This document shows, piece by piece, positions 1 through 11,456 of a stretch of DNA of 64,000 bases. Each line of letters opens with the position of its first letter. The first letter of the stretch is position 1. The stretch is from assembly GCF_000346465.2 (NCBI RefSeq), contig NC_034013.1, positions 13,646,486-13,710,485 on the forward strand, given 5' to 3'. The translations under genes were made by a program, and so were the position numbers. The notes beneath the pieces are model-generated. The model was not told where the DNA came from. It ran no database searches and was given only the letters and a program-made list of their open reading frames with translations. This stretch comes from Prunus persica. Taxonomy: Eukaryota > Streptophyta > Magnoliopsida > Rosales > Rosaceae.

Positions 1-758
1 ATTTGGAGAATTGGTTTTTCTGTTTTGGATTGTTTATTTATTTGAAGTGTATGATAACTGAGATTCTACTTCTAAGAGAATTGTCCAGGAAGGAGAAGTT
101 GGAATTCAACAATATCCTTACACCCTGCGATCTGTTCTTAGTTTTGCCAGCATTTTTCAGGAACAAAACTGGCATTGTTTTTTTTTCCTTCTTTTTTCAA
201 AACTAGCTATTGTTGATTGTATCATGGTCTGTGTGATTAGTGTATGAATGTGAAATGTGGCTGGCATTGCAATCAGGTTACCCTCAATGTAGTTTTGTCT
301 ATCCATCCAGTGCTTATTTTGGAAGTTGAGTGCTTTAACTTGTTAAACTTCAAGGATTCTTGATTTCCCACGTATTTCGGTTGAACGTTGAATTAGTATT
401 CTAGATTCGAAGGCGTTAAAGATTCTGTAACTGATGTTTCAGAGGAAGTATTCATTAGCTCTTTTTTTCTATGTTTGTAGTTGTGTCTTTGATTAATCAT
501 GGCCATATTGCTCAACTAATCCTCGCCATCTTTATTTAATATCTTAAATAAATTGGTTTCCTTATTGTGGTTTTTCTGTTTTCCGGTTGCAGCTTCCACA
601 ATTGAAAGTATCTTCTTAATGATGCGCAAAAATATCGGGTGTTAGATAAGAAGTAATACCTGGATTGACTCTTGTCCATAACGTGGCGGCCTATCGTTAA
701 AAAGAAGTAAAAAAGGAAATAACGTGGACAAATACAGAGAGTTGCCAACATTGTGAAA
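1..758. other. Upstream region and probable 5' UTR of the DnaJ gene
   Basis: No coding sequence is supported here. The stretch is T-rich, and a good 3' splice site (T-rich tract ending TTGCAG) sits near 591. The DnaJ gene therefore probably has a 5' UTR intron whose downstream exon runs from about 592 to the start codon at 759. The 5' end of the transcript cannot be placed from sequence alone. Confidence 0.4.
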
Positions 759-3242
759 ATGGAATGTAATAAAGACGAGGCCCTTAAGGCGAAAGAGGTT
801 GCTGAGTTGAAGGCTGGACAGATTGATTTCCCTGGGGCTAAAAGGTTTGCTTTGAAGGCCCAAAACTTGTATCCGGAGCTTGATGGTATTTCTCAATTTT
901 TAGCCACTCTTGATGTCTACATCTCTGCTGAGAAGAGAGCAAATGGGGAGATTGATTGGTACAAGGTCCTCGGTGTGGAACCTTTGGCTGATGAGGACAC
1001 AATCCGAAAACAATACAGGAAACTGGCTCTCATTCTTCACCCAGATAAAAATAAATCTGTAGGCGCAGATGGTGCTTTCAAAATTGTAAAAGAAGCCTGG
1101 AGTTTGTTGTCGAATAAAGCCCAGAGAATTCTTTATGACCAGAAGCTGAACTTCAATTATATGCACGATAGAGCTCCAGATGGGAATTCATCCGTGGCAA
1201 CTAATCAGAATGGTTTCCATAATTTCTCCAACTATAATCATTTAAATGCAAGGATGAGGAGTGCTACTCATACCAAGCCTTTTCGAACTCCTTATCCACA
1301 AAAACCCACATTTTGGACTGTGTGTAATAGTTGTAAGATGCATTTTGAGTATCTTAGAGCTTTTCTCAATCACAACCTTTATTGTCACAACTGCCATCGG
1401 CGCTTTTTAGCGTATGAGACACCACCCCCACCTATAAATGAAAATGGTTCATCCACTTCATGGAATTCCTACATTCAGCAGCAGAATTCTAGTCTGCGCA
1501 ACAAGACCAAGAATTCATATGCTCCAGGAAGGACACAGACTGCAACCACAAATGTGAAATTAGAAGGCATTTCCGGTGTTGACACTTCAAAGAAAACTTT
1601 TCAGGCAGGTATATTCGTCAAGTCAAATGTCGAAAGTGTGCAGTTACCAGCTTCCAGTGCTGGTCAAGCTGCAGGTGACGTTCAGCCAGCATTTGGGAAA
1701 TTGAAGAGAGGGCATGAAGAGGCATTTCCACACAAGGAGGCCCATAATAGGAAAAATCTTGCTTTTAAGAAAGCAGATGCTGCCTTAGCTACTGGGTTTC
1801 CCGGTGTTGTTTCCAGTTCTGTGCCCAACAAAGACAGGACTAAAAAGAAAAGGCATCTGAACAGGCAAGAGATGGCAACTCAAGTAGGAGTGGAAACTGG
1901 AGGAGTTGCTATTAAAAGTGTATTTGGACCTAACAAGGGTATTGCTGTTACGGAAAGGTCTGATGTAGCCGGAAAGTATAGAATTAATTGCACAAGGGAG
2001 CTATCACAGCAACAAATGAGAAGTATGTTGATGGAAGTGGCTAAGAAAGAAATTCACAAGAAGCTTAATGTATGGAATGAGGCTGCTACACCAAAGACTT
2101 CATTTATACCAAAAACTGCAGATATTAACGAGGTGAAGAAGAAGGAAAAGGAAGAAGCTGCTCTGCATGGTGTAGAAACTGACGTGACAGGATGTAGGGT
2201 ATTTATGGATGCCAAGAATGTAACGCATGGCAAAAGGCCTTCCCTTGCCAATTCTGGTGTTGACTCTGATGTGGAGGAACATAATACAGTGTCAATGACT
2301 GTTCCGGATCCTGATTTTCATGATTTTGACAAGGATCGCACAGAGAAGTCATTTGGTAGCAATCAGGTTTGGGCTGTGTACGATGAAGATGATGGCATGC
2401 CTCGTTATTATGCTATGGTTCACAGTGTGATATCTTTGAAACCATTCAGACTTCGGATTAGTTGGCTTAATTCCAAAAGCAATAGCGAACTTGCTCCACT
2501 AAATTGGATTGCTTGTGGTTTTCCTAAGACTAGCGGGGAACTCCGAATAGGGAAGCATGAAGTCTATAGGCATCTTCCTTCTTTCTCACACAAGGTTAGG
2601 TGGACAAAAGGCACAAGAGGAGCAGTTCGCATATATCCAGCAAAGGGAGATGTCTGGGCTTTATATAGGAACTGGTCCCCTGATTGGAATGAACATACCC
2701 CAGATGAAGTGATACACAAATATGACATGGTGCAAGTGCTTGAAGATTACAATGAGGAGCGAGGTGTGAGCATTGTCCCGCTGGATAAAGTAGCTGGTTT
2801 TAAAACAGTGTTCCGCCAACATTTGCATCGAAGTAAAACCAGGACAATTCCAAGAGAAGAAATGTTTCGCTTCTCTCACCAGGTCCCTTCTGTCTTGCTC
2901 ACTGGTCATGAAGGTCCTAATGCTCCCAAGGACTGCTTGGAGCTTGATCCTGCTGCTACTCCTTTGGAACTGCTTCAGGTGAAATCAGAAGCATATAAGG
3001 ATGAAATGGAGGAGATAGCTGAAACATGCAATGGAGAAGATCCACTGGGATGGTTGAAAAGCACCAAGGAAGAGGCACTGGTGGAGAATGGAAAAATAAC
3101 AATAGAAACAGGTTTGGTAGATGATCCTAAGAAAAAAGATGTGGCAGACATGATGAAGAGGGAAGAGGAATCCCGAGGAGCAAAGTTGCTAGTATATAGT
3201 CGGAGACGTTTCAGGAAAGGAAAAATGGAGGCTGCTAAGTGA
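759..3242 (+). CDS. DnaJ (J-domain) protein with C-terminal DUF3444
   Basis: A single uninterrupted frame encodes 827 aa. The start is the ATG at 759 (MECNKDEA), the usual start of this plant family; the frame upstream has only a GTG. The J-domain spans about residues 65-130 with the HPD tripeptide at 94-96 (LHPDKNK), so it should stimulate Hsp70 ATPase. A Cys-rich ribbon follows at about 185-225 (CNSC...CHNC). The middle is Lys/Ser-rich and probably disordered. DUF3444 covers about 530-735 (starting near QVWAVYDEDDGMPRYYAMV). The C-terminus is charged. The client and cellular role of this plant J-protein subgroup are not evident from sequence, and absence of introns in the CDS is common in it. 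The J-domain and DUF3444 identification is secure; the exact orthologue is not. Confidence 0.95.
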   Translation: MECNKDEALKAKEVAELKAGQIDFPGAKRFALKAQNLYPELDGISQFLATLDVYISAEKRANGEIDWYKVLGVEPLADEDTIRKQYRKLALILHPDKNKSVGADGAFKIVKEAWSLLSNKAQRILYDQKLNFNYMHDRAPDGNSSVATNQNGFHNFSNYNHLNARMRSATHTKPFRTPYPQKPTFWTVCNSCKMHFEYLRAFLNHNLYCHNCHRRFLAYETPPPPINENGSSTSWNSYIQQQNSSLRNKTKNSYAPGRTQTATTNVKLEGISGVDTSKKTFQAGIFVKSNVESVQLPASSAGQAAGDVQPAFGKLKRGHEEAFPHKEAHNRKNLAFKKADAALATGFPGVVSSSVPNKDRTKKKRHLNRQEMATQVGVETGGVAIKSVFGPNKGIAVTERSDVAGKYRINCTRELSQQQMRSMLMEVAKKEIHKKLNVWNEAATPKTSFIPKTADINEVKKKEKEEAALHGVETDVTGCRVFMDAKNVTHGKRPSLANSGVDSDVEEHNTVSMTVPDPDFHDFDKDRTEKSFGSNQVWAVYDEDDGMPRYYAMVHSVISLKPFRLRISWLNSKSNSELAPLNWIACGFPKTSGELRIGKHEVYRHLPSFSHKVRWTKGTRGAVRIYPAKGDVWALYRNWSPDWNEHTPDEVIHKYDMVQVLEDYNEERGVSIVPLDKVAGFKTVFRQHLHRSKTRTIPREEMFRFSHQVPSVLLTGHEGPNAPKDCLELDPAATPLELLQVKSEAYKDEMEEIAETCNGEDPLGWLKSTKEEALVENGKITIETGLVDDPKKKDVADMMKREEESRGAKLLVYSRRRFRKGKMEAAK

Positions 3243-4333
3243 TTGCAGCTTTAGTGGACTTGTCGTAAATAGAAGGAATCAACGTTTTCTTTTGTTTTAT
3301 GTCATTTACTCTGTGGCACTGGAAGTAGCAAAGATCGTTTGAGAAGAAGGAGGCTTGCAATCTCGTCCACCCGTTGAATTGAAAGTCCATCCTCTTTTCC
3401 TGCATCTTCTTTGCCAATTAGGCAGGGCAGTTATCATGAGTCACAAGACTGAGGTACAGCAGTTTTTGTTCACTTTTGTTTGTGTCGATGGATCCACAGT
3501 TTTGTTCAAAGGCATGCAATGCCCTTGAGACCAGTTTCAGCTGTATTTGTGACATGAGCCACAGTTTAGGAGGTTTTTGTTTTCAAAGTTTTAATACCCC
3601 AGGAAGGGCTAATCTTTTGCAGCTGGTCAAATTTGCAGACCTAGGAGCTGCTTGACTTTTTTTGTTATACCTCATAATGCTTTACAGGGTTCGGTATCTG
3701 TTATATCAAAAAGATAATGAAAATTGAATGACAGTTTCAACTTTGATAATCTGTCTACTACGCCGATACTTGTTATTTCCTTATCATGCTTACTCTTCAT
3801 TGTCATTGCCGTGTTAAGGCCATTATTTTTTTTTTATCATACTCTTGATCTTCAGTCAATGTTTTAGTTTACATATACAATCTGCCATGTATCAAAAGTA
3901 AAGCATTCCACACCCACTATAGGGGGATTTTATATTCCTTAATTGTCTTTTTTTATCTTGTGTATTTTACCTGTACTGTCCATAGGTAAACAATGGTAAA
4001 AACTGAATTTCAGAGGTTTCCATGTTAAATAATCCATGGTTCCGAAGGAGAAAAACTTTCCTAGCACGGCTACATTGTAACCTTCCTCTCTATCTCGATC
4101 ATTAGCCAGTCAAATGAGGGGTGGGATAGAGCAAAATATTCTCTTGCTCTTCACTCAACCAGTCAAATGAGTGAGATAGAGAAACAAGTACATTGCTGCT
4201 GTGACACCAATTTTCTATCCCTGGCTGGCATGAAGCAGTAGGGATGTTCTCATTCTTATTATATTATATATGGAGGGACATTCTCATTTTTGTTATATTA
4301 TAATAAGCAGCATTGTTTAATATATTCTATAAA
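3243..4333. other. 3' flank of the DnaJ gene; no gene seen
   Basis: The first few hundred bases are probably 3' UTR. The rest is AT-rich, with short local duplications: CCAGTCAAATGAG recurs near 4108 and 4160, and a roughly 43-bp repeat (GGA-TTCTCATT followed by TATATTAT) lies near 4241-4310, just before the LINE insertion. No ORF with family resemblance was found. Confidence 0.4.
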
Positions 4334-4344
4334 GTAAGGGACAA

Positions 4345-4888
4345 GCTTTACATCTTGTTAAAAACAGGGGTTGTCTGAAAGTCATCTTGGAGACAGATTG
4401 CAAGGTGTTAATAGATGGCATTACTGGAAATCAGGGTAACAATTCCTGGACTATCCTCCTTCTTATTGACGAAATACATGCTGTGGTTTCGAACTTCGAA
4501 GAGGTGACTTGGTCATGGTTGCCTAGGAGTGCAAATCGTGCTGCTCATGCAGCGGCGTCGATAGGTAACAGAGCTATGGAACTGCAAAGTTGGGTCGACA
4601 GACCACCATTGTCTCTTGTTGGGGTGTTAACTTCGGATGGTTTGCCTTGTCCACCTCATGTTGCATCTGCTGTTTAGTTTTATTTCCTTTTAGTAGCTAG
4701 TTTGATGGGTAGGGACTGTTGCTCTAGGCTCCGGTGGAATCTAGCTATGTCTGACCCTGCTTTTGTTAGTTTTGTTCTTGTGTTCTGTTGGCTCCTCATG
4801 GCTTTAGCCTTCTGTTTGTATTTCTATTCCCTGTTTTGGGGTTTTATGAATACAACATGAACTTCAGACCCAAAAAAAAAAAAAAAAG
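4345..4888 (+). mobile_element. 5'-truncated LINE (non-LTR retrotransposon) 3' end
   Basis: The 544-bp insert ends in an A run (4872-4887) and is flanked by an exact 11-bp direct repeat, GTAAGGGACAA, at 4334-4344 and 4889-4899. That is the signature of target-primed reverse transcription. An open frame from about 4387 to 4677 (no ATG) resembles the C-terminal end of the RNase H domain found in plant L1-type LINE ORF2 (ETDCKVLIDGI ... WLPRSANRAAHAAAS). About 200 bp of 3' UTR follow before the tail. The element lacks its reverse transcriptase and endonuclease and cannot move by itself. A retrocopied RNase H-like mRNA is a less likely alternative. Confidence 0.85.
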
Positions 4889-4899
4889 GTAAGGGACAA

Positions 4900-6055
4900 T
4901 AGGCGTCAGTCAAGTCAACAACATTTGGGTATGGGCTTAAAGCCTATAATTCTAAGGGTAAGTGAGTGGCTTAGGTGCCATCAAGTGAAAAATGTGTCTG
5001 CTTTAGTCCATTGACTTATAGATCTATTTTTTAATAGACGACACTCATAATTGTGCAGGTTCTATTTTGATTCCTGATTGCCTCAGACTGTAATTGGTGC
5101 AATGCAATGTAGATTTTGGTTAAAGAAAGGGATTTAACTTTTTTACTTAAAAAATGTGAGACAAATGTAGAATTTGAATTTCCACTCACACCAATGAAAT
5201 GGGAAGTATGAAACTTACAAAATATATACATTTTGGTTGTTTCTTTCTCTCATTAATAATACTCTTATGAACGGACGCGACGTGTCTGAAATGATATGAG
5301 ATTTACAAAATATCTGTATTTTGATTTTTTCTTTCTCTCATGAATATGGTACTCTTATAAACGACTGCGACGTGTTCATTTCCACACGAATATTAGGAAA
5401 ACTCTCATGCATGGAAGATCTCGTAGAAGTAATGCAACGCCTATGCGAACGACATTCGTATTGCATTCCTTCGTCACACACAAATATTTATTTAATTTTT
5501 ATAGTATGGGAGGCACTTCACATAATCATGTACTTTTGAAGATAATTAAACGAAAATGCAAGCCATTTACTTTATATTTTCCTTCTTCATTCATATAATT
5601 CGTCTTGCGTTTGAATTGTATTCATTCCATATATGTGTACCGCGTAACATCCTAATAGCAACTTATTTTAAGAATTTTCAGGTAACCTATAATTATATTG
5701 GTTAACCTATTCTCTTATATCAAGGTGGTGCAAGCCTATTCGAAGACAAAAAACAAGCCCCAATAAAAAAGAATCTGCAAGGCTGTATTGTATCACATCC
5801 CTGTCTTCCTGTCTTTCTCTCTCTCACTCTCTCTCTATCTCGCGATCCCCTCATATCCATCTCCAACCCTTGAAATCCCACCACAAAAATCCCTGAAAAT
5901 CAAATCTCAACACATCCCTCTGATCAAATCAAACCCCCTTCCTTCCCCCTCACCCCAAAAACCAAAACCAAAACCAAAACCAAAACTCACAAACACCCAT
6001 TTGGCTATTCTTCCTCATCAGCCCACCCCATCAAAAGCTCAAGCCACACCCACCA
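4900..6055. other. Upstream region and 5' UTR of the NF-YC gene
   Basis: No gene is seen. An imperfect tandem duplication lies at about 5214-5375 (listed separately). The last 250 bases or so are C-rich and CT-rich (CTCTCT near 5815-5840, then CCAAAA repeats at 5955-5985), typical of a plant 5' leader. The leader context ends with ACCAATGG at the start codon. Confidence 0.4.
5214..5375. repeat. Imperfect tandem duplication, period about 87 bp
   Basis: Two adjacent copies share TTACAAAATAT, TTTCTTTCTCTCAT, TACTCTTAT and GCGACGTGT in the same order. The first is at about 5214-5288 and the second at about 5300-5375. They differ at scattered positions. Origin and function are unknown. Confidence 0.6.
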
Positions 6056-6769
6056 ATGGACACCAACCCCAACACCACCACCACCACCACCACCCCCAAC
6101 CCCACCCAGCAACAACAGCAAGCTCAATCCTCCTACCCACCAACCCAATCTTCAGTCCCTGCCCCTCCATTTCATCATCTCCTCCAGCAGCAGCAGCAGC
6201 AGCTGCAGATGTTCTGGACCTACCAGCGCCACGACATTGAACAAGTCAACGACTTTAAGAACCACCAGCTCCCATTGGCTCGCATCAAGAAGATCATGAA
6301 GGCGGATGAGGACGTCCGCATGATATCGGCCGAGGCCCCCGTTCTCTTCGCCAAGGCCTGCGAGCTGTTCATCCTCGAGCTCACAATCCGCTCTTGGCTC
6401 CACGCCGAGGAGAACAAGCGACGTACTTTGCAGAAAAACGACATTGCCGCCGCGATTACCAGGACCGATATATTCGATTTCTTGGTGGATATTGTGCCCC
6501 GAGACGAGATCAAGGACGAGGCGGTGGGGCTCGGGGGGATGGTGGGAGCCACGGCAAGTGGTGTGCCGTACTACTATCCGCCGATGGGTCAGCCGGCTGG
6601 TGGGCCCGGGGGGATGATGATTGGGAGGCCGGCGGTGGACCCCGCTGCAGTTTATGGAGTGCAGCCGCCGTCTCAGGCGTGGCAGTCGGTGTGGCAGACA
6701 GCGGCGGATGATGGGTCGTATGGGAGTGGTGGCAGCAGTGGACAGGGCAACCTTGACGGTCAAAGGTAA
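6056..6769 (+). CDS. NF-YC: Nuclear transcription factor Y subunit C (NF-YC1/NF-YC4 type)
   Basis: The frame encodes 237 aa. NF-YC pairs with NF-YB through a histone fold and, with NF-YA, binds CCAAT boxes; plant NF-YC proteins also pair with CONSTANS-type factors. The order is a Thr/Gln/Pro-rich N-terminus, a Gln run (44-49), then the histone fold at about 72-150 containing [33 protein letters not shown] and the [16 protein letters not shown] end. The Gly-rich tail includes [12 protein letters not shown] and [11 protein letters not shown], which match the NF-YC1/4 subgroup. The colinear stop is TAA at 6767, but a strong donor (AAAG|GTAATG) lies just before it and a strong acceptor lies at 8155. 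Splicing would give CAA AGT TAA, ending ...DGQS instead of ...DGQR. The main frame is certain; the last codon is not. Confidence 0.95.
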   Translation: MDTNPNTTTTTTTPNPTQQQQQAQSSYPPTQSSVPAPPFHHLLQQQQQQLQMFWTYQRHDIEQVNDFKNHQLPLARIKKIMKADEDVRMISAEAPVLFAKACELFILELTIRSWLHAEENKRRTLQKNDIAAAITRTDIFDFLVDIVPRDEIKDEAVGLGGMVGATASGVPYYYPPMGQPAGGPGGMMIGRPAVDPAAVYGVQPPSQAWQSVWQTAADDGSYGSGGSSGQGNLDGQR

Positions 6770-8450
6770 TGTATGTGTCTATCAAAATGTGTGTTCTTTA
6801 TGGTATGATTTGATTATTCTTGATGCGGGTATTGCTGGTTTATTTAATTGAGATTTCCGTGAGTTTAGTTATTGGGTTTGTGGCAATTTGATGCTTCTCT
6901 GATAAATTACCTTCTTGTAGGTGGTTTTTTGTTCTTATTAGGCTGATTAGGTAAAATGTGGACCTTCATTTGTGATTTTTGAATCCAATGGTTTCTTTCT
7001 CAAATAGTGCTAATGGAATTCGTTTCAAGGAGCTAAAGTTTTTAGCTTTTGGGTGCATAAATGTTGTTCATTCCCAAGGAGGCCTTTTGGCTTTTGAATC
7101 TGTAAACTTGAAATATTTCTGTTTCTCTTGCACCTGCTTGTGAGTTTTCATTGTTTATAGTGTGGGCCGCCTCGATGCTTCCTGCACTAAAGGAAAATGG
7201 AAATCCTAGATGCATGCAAAAATCTGGATATTAATTTCAGGGGCAATTTCATTAGGGTAAAAGGAAGCCACTTTTGTTTATTAGGTTATTCAAATTGATC
7301 AACGTGAAACTTGACTCAGCCTTTTGCATCCAACTCTTACAAGCCAAGTGTATTACTGTGCTTTTATGGAATTCAATCGCATGGTGGTTTATACGTATGC
7401 TTGTCTGGGGAAGAGAAGATCAAGGTGATTCCACTTGGTCTTCACATAACGCAAGAAAATTGGTTTAATTGATTTTAGGGCTGTGATTTATAGTTTTCGT
7501 GGGAGAATGCACCAAGAGATTTCATGGTTGTGACTTGAAACTGCTTGTGTTTAACACGATCAGTTGCTGGTAGCATGGACCTGTTTGTATTGTTAGTAGA
7601 AATTGATTCCCATGAGAGCCATGAAGTTTTCTTTTGTTCTCTGCATCCCCTCTAGGTGAAGAGGGTTTTTGGATTTTCTTGTTGTGGCACGTGGCACATA
7701 TTTATAATACTCTTGTTTGTAGAATTCATTTCATGTTTTCTTTTTATCAATCACTTAGAGGAGCACTTTGCAGGGCAAAAAATTGAAATTAAACGGTTTT
7801 GTGTTTCCATGATGAATTAACTTTATCTTCCAAATGGGGTGCTTTTTTGTTGTTGTTGATGTATTTAAAGTAAGTATGCATTAAAATGCTTGTATTTCGA
7901 TGCAATGGTTAAAAATGCTAGTTCAATTGCGACAAGCTTAATTTTGGCAACTGTTCTGGGATTTTGTTGTGAAATTTCCTTAGCTGTATTAGAAGTATGA
8001 TGCTGCAAAGGGAATTTAGTTCCTTGGGTGCTTTAGTAAAGGTGACCTTACTAATTGAATGTATATTATTGAACTTTTAGTAGTATGCCTAAGTTGTAAC
8101 TCCAAATAGTTACTAATTCCAACTTGTTTTTTTCTCAATTTTTCTATGTAGTTAAAGAGATTAATTTGCTGATGACATGCCGCGTGGCGCGAAGGAAAGA
8201 TATTGAGCTTTGCAGATGATTTTTGATTGCTTGAATTAATATTTTTTTTTTCTTATGAGGATGACTTAGACCTGTTAAGACAATTGATCAAGAGCAGTTG
8301 GAAAATCACTGCTGTGTTTAATATTGAATGTGCAGTCTTTATAATTTAGGTCCTTGTGTTGCTAACTGGAATGATTGTGGTCATTTCATATTAATCAAAC
8401 CTGGTAGTTTTTAGTGTGTTTTGTGATTTCTTTTCCCTCTTCTTTCTTTT
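6767..8450 (+). other. Probable NF-YC 3' intron and last untranslated exon
   Basis: A donor GTAATG at 6767 and an acceptor TTTTTCTATGTAG ending at 8155 would remove about 1.39 kb. The following exon would hold the stop codon and a T-rich 3' UTR from 8156 to roughly 8450. Other acceptor-like sites exist, for example TTTCAG near 7240, so the pairing is an inference. No separate gene is supported between 6770 and 8450. Confidence 0.45.
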
Positions 8451-9306
8451 TGGTTGCTTATGGAACTTCTGAATGTTGGTGCTCTTAATCGCCACCAATG
8501 ACCAAACCCTCCCTGATAAACATGGATTTTGAGTCACTAGTGTCACCAAGTTTTAGAAAACCAAGGCCTTAAACTATATAATACACGTGGGAATATTAGT
8601 TCTTTATTTTCACAGCCAGCCATCTATCTAAATATAATAATTTGTTATCTTTTCCACATAATTTTAATATTTCTTTTTGAAATTGTTTAAAACTCTGAAA
8701 ATATGATGAAATACTTTTGCTTTATTAGAATGGAAGGGAATCAGAATCTTGATTTGGCTTAATCCGAATTCAATTTTCCACTCACTCTTACCATTAGCAT
8801 TAGGGCTACTCTGCTCTATCATTCCATTGACATCTGGGCAAATAATTTTTTAAATCAAAATTTATTGTAAGATAAAACGGAAATAAATTCATAAAAATAC
8901 ACATACCAATGACAAAATGGGTTTTTCTTTGGCCAGAAAATAATAAAAAGGTTTAACGGACTTGTTTTTTATAGTCACCCAAACATAAATAAATAAATAC
9001 CAATTGGGTGTTAATTGGATTGTTCCACAACTTTGGTATTCTTCTAAGTGGTCTTGTGTGTGTGAGTTTTCCCTCTCCCCTTCCTAAAGCCATCTCCAAC
9101 CCAACAAGCAAAAGTAAAAAAATCTTAAATTTTAGCCCAATTCATCTCCTAACCCAAAAAAATAGGGAAATAGCTCTAAATGCCACCCTTTTTATATTAT
9201 TTTTTTTTGAAAATACCACCTCTCCCCAATTTTTTTGCAACTATCACCTATAAATATATATTTGTTGTCAACTTATTCCACACATATCATTTTTCTCTAA
9301 AATTAA

Positions 9307-9308
<2 letters not shown>

Positions 9309-9357
<49 letters not shown>
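9309..9357. repeat. (CT)n microsatellite, left arm of the inverted repeat
   Basis: About 24 uninterrupted CT units. Its mirror is the GA tract at 13402-13453 in the other arm. Confidence 0.95.
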
Positions 9358-9360
<3 letters not shown>

Positions 9361-9362
9361 TA

Positions 9363-10000
9363 GCTAACTACGCATCTTCTCACGAAGAAGAAGATCAAGA
9401 ACAACCTACAGAACCCACAGCTTTGCCCTCTAAACCCAGTTCTTCCTCTTCCTCTCTGTTTTTTTCTCTACCCAAATCCAAACCCCAATTTCGTCTCTCT
9501 TCGAATCACTTCTGCAACCTAAACAAACCCAAACAAAACCATATTTTCTGAATATGACAGCATGTGTTGGCATTAGGTGGCCATTGTTTGAGTATTTTTG
9601 GTCCAATTTTGGGGGGTTTTGAAGTTTGGGTTTACATGCCCTCTTCAAGAACAGCTTCTCCAGAAAATGAATTGTTGGGCATATGTAAGTTTTGATGTTA
9701 AATTGAACTAACTACGCATCTTCTCACGAAGAAGAAGATCAAAAACAACCTAAAAAACCCACAGCTTTGCCCTCAAAACCCAGTTCTTCCTCTTCCTCTT
9801 TGTTTTCTTTTCTACCCAAATCCAAACCTCAATTTCGTCTCTCTTCGAATCCCTTTTGCAACCTAAACAAACCCAAAAACCATCTTTTCTAAATATGACA
9901 GCATGCGTTGGCATTAGGTGGCCATTGTTTGAGCATTTTGGTCTAATTTTGGGGGGTTTTGAAGTCTGGGTTTACATGCCCACTTCAAGAACAGCAATCG
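9363..10000. repeat. Two tandem copies of a ~300-bp unit in the left arm
   Basis: Copy 1 starts near 9363 and copy 2 near 9706. Both begin with CTAACTACGCATCTTCTCAC and pass through CCCACAGCTTTGCCCT, TCGTCTCTCTTCGAATC and GGCATTAGGTGGCCATTG before TTTACATGCCC. Between them lies a spacer of about 55 bp (AGAAAATGAATTGTTGGGC...). The same pair, inverted and with the same spacer, is in the right arm at about 12810-13395. Confidence 0.8.
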
Positions 10001-11374
10001 TATTGTGATTTTATTGCGGTTGTATTGTAGTCATATTGCTTTTGTATTGCTGTTATATTGATTTTTTTTGTTGGTGTTTTATTGATATGTTACTGTAATT
10101 TAATAGGAATATATGTTGATATCATTTTTCTTTATCTGCTTATGATTTGAATAGAAGTTGAGATTATTCTTGGCTGAAGTATTATTTACGATCTCTCTCT
10201 TTCTCTCTCTCTCTCTCTATGCTCTTTGTATTTTTCTCAACATTTGTGTGTTAATTTAATGTCTGGCATTGTTTTGGAACCATAATCATTGTCAATCTGA
10301 TTGTTTCTTTAAAAGATTGCTGTAAAATTGTTACTTCATTTTCTTCTTTCCTTTGTTTTAAGATATTTTTGTTTGGAAAAAATGAACTATGTTTTTGCAA
10401 TCTAAAGGACTAGGTACTCATGGTGAGTGTTTTCTGATCAACAAGATCCAGACTTTATGTATGTTAATTTACTACTTTTGCACTTAAACTTTGGCTGTCT
10501 AAAATTTGAAAAGTCTTGTATGCCAGCAGTGTATCTATGTCACACATCTTGGGTAAGAGGTATTCTTCAATTGTGATAGTTTGCTCTGTTGTACGTACTC
10601 AACTGCCTCAAAATGTTTTCATTGGTGTCTTAAGTTCAATACCAACAAAAGTTTTTAAATGACAAGAAATTATGAAAAGCTTATACATAACAGACATATA
10701 GTTGAACATAGCTAGAGTATATATTTAGAAGATGTCATTGTGCTTCAAATTAGCAAATTTGTGGGGTGAAAACACAATGGTTGACATGTCATTCTGCATT
10801 TGATGAAAATAATTGATGACTTTGTATGGAAGCATACTCATTAAATATCTTAGATTATATCAATGAATGAAATATTTGCCTTCGAGAGCTTCATGTTTTT
10901 CGGTTTGTTTATCTTACATTCTATAAATGAATGAAATATTTTGGTAGATTAGAGAGACTAGTCAGCTAGTGGATTTTGGATCATGACTTTTGAAGGGGGA
11001 CTAGGCTTGAGCAGTTGCAAGAGTAAAAGGGATGATGCTTCATATAAATTCAACAATTAAATAGGAGATTTTTGTTTTTAATTTGTTAATTCTTGAGATA
11101 CTTGGTCATTTTTTAAGATTACGTGAAATAAAAAACTTGTATTGAATATTATTGTATCGGAGACCATGAAATTATTTTGATACCATTAAATGAAATTTTA
11201 ATTCAATTTACTTGAAAACTTTGGGGTCTTGAGCAAGATGCGGCAGTCACGTATACGACAGTTTTGAAACATAAAAGACGATAATGTAAGAATGGTTAAT
11301 TTTGACGATATCCATAGTTGCTTCCACTCCAATATAATGTCATGCAATAGACATGCAATACAAAAGCAATATGA

Positions 11375-11456
11375 AAGAAATAAACAAGCAATAAACAAGC
11401 AATAAAGCGGCAATAGACAACCAATGCAAAAGCAATAAAATGGCAATAAACAAGTA
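11375..11456. repeat. Degenerate short tandem repeat (CAATAAACAAG-like)
   Basis: Variants of AAGCAATAAACAAG and GGCAATA follow each other about seven times. Related CAATA/TATTG-rich tracts sit inside both inverted-repeat arms near 9996-10065 and 12735-12802. The reverse frame reads as Cys/Leu/Phe-rich low complexity, which argues against coding. Confidence 0.6.

Noticed and set aside
6152..6763. Long minus-strand ORF (203 aa) opposite NF-YC
   Set aside because: It is the antisense shadow of a GC-rich coding region; His/Arg/Pro-rich with no family features.
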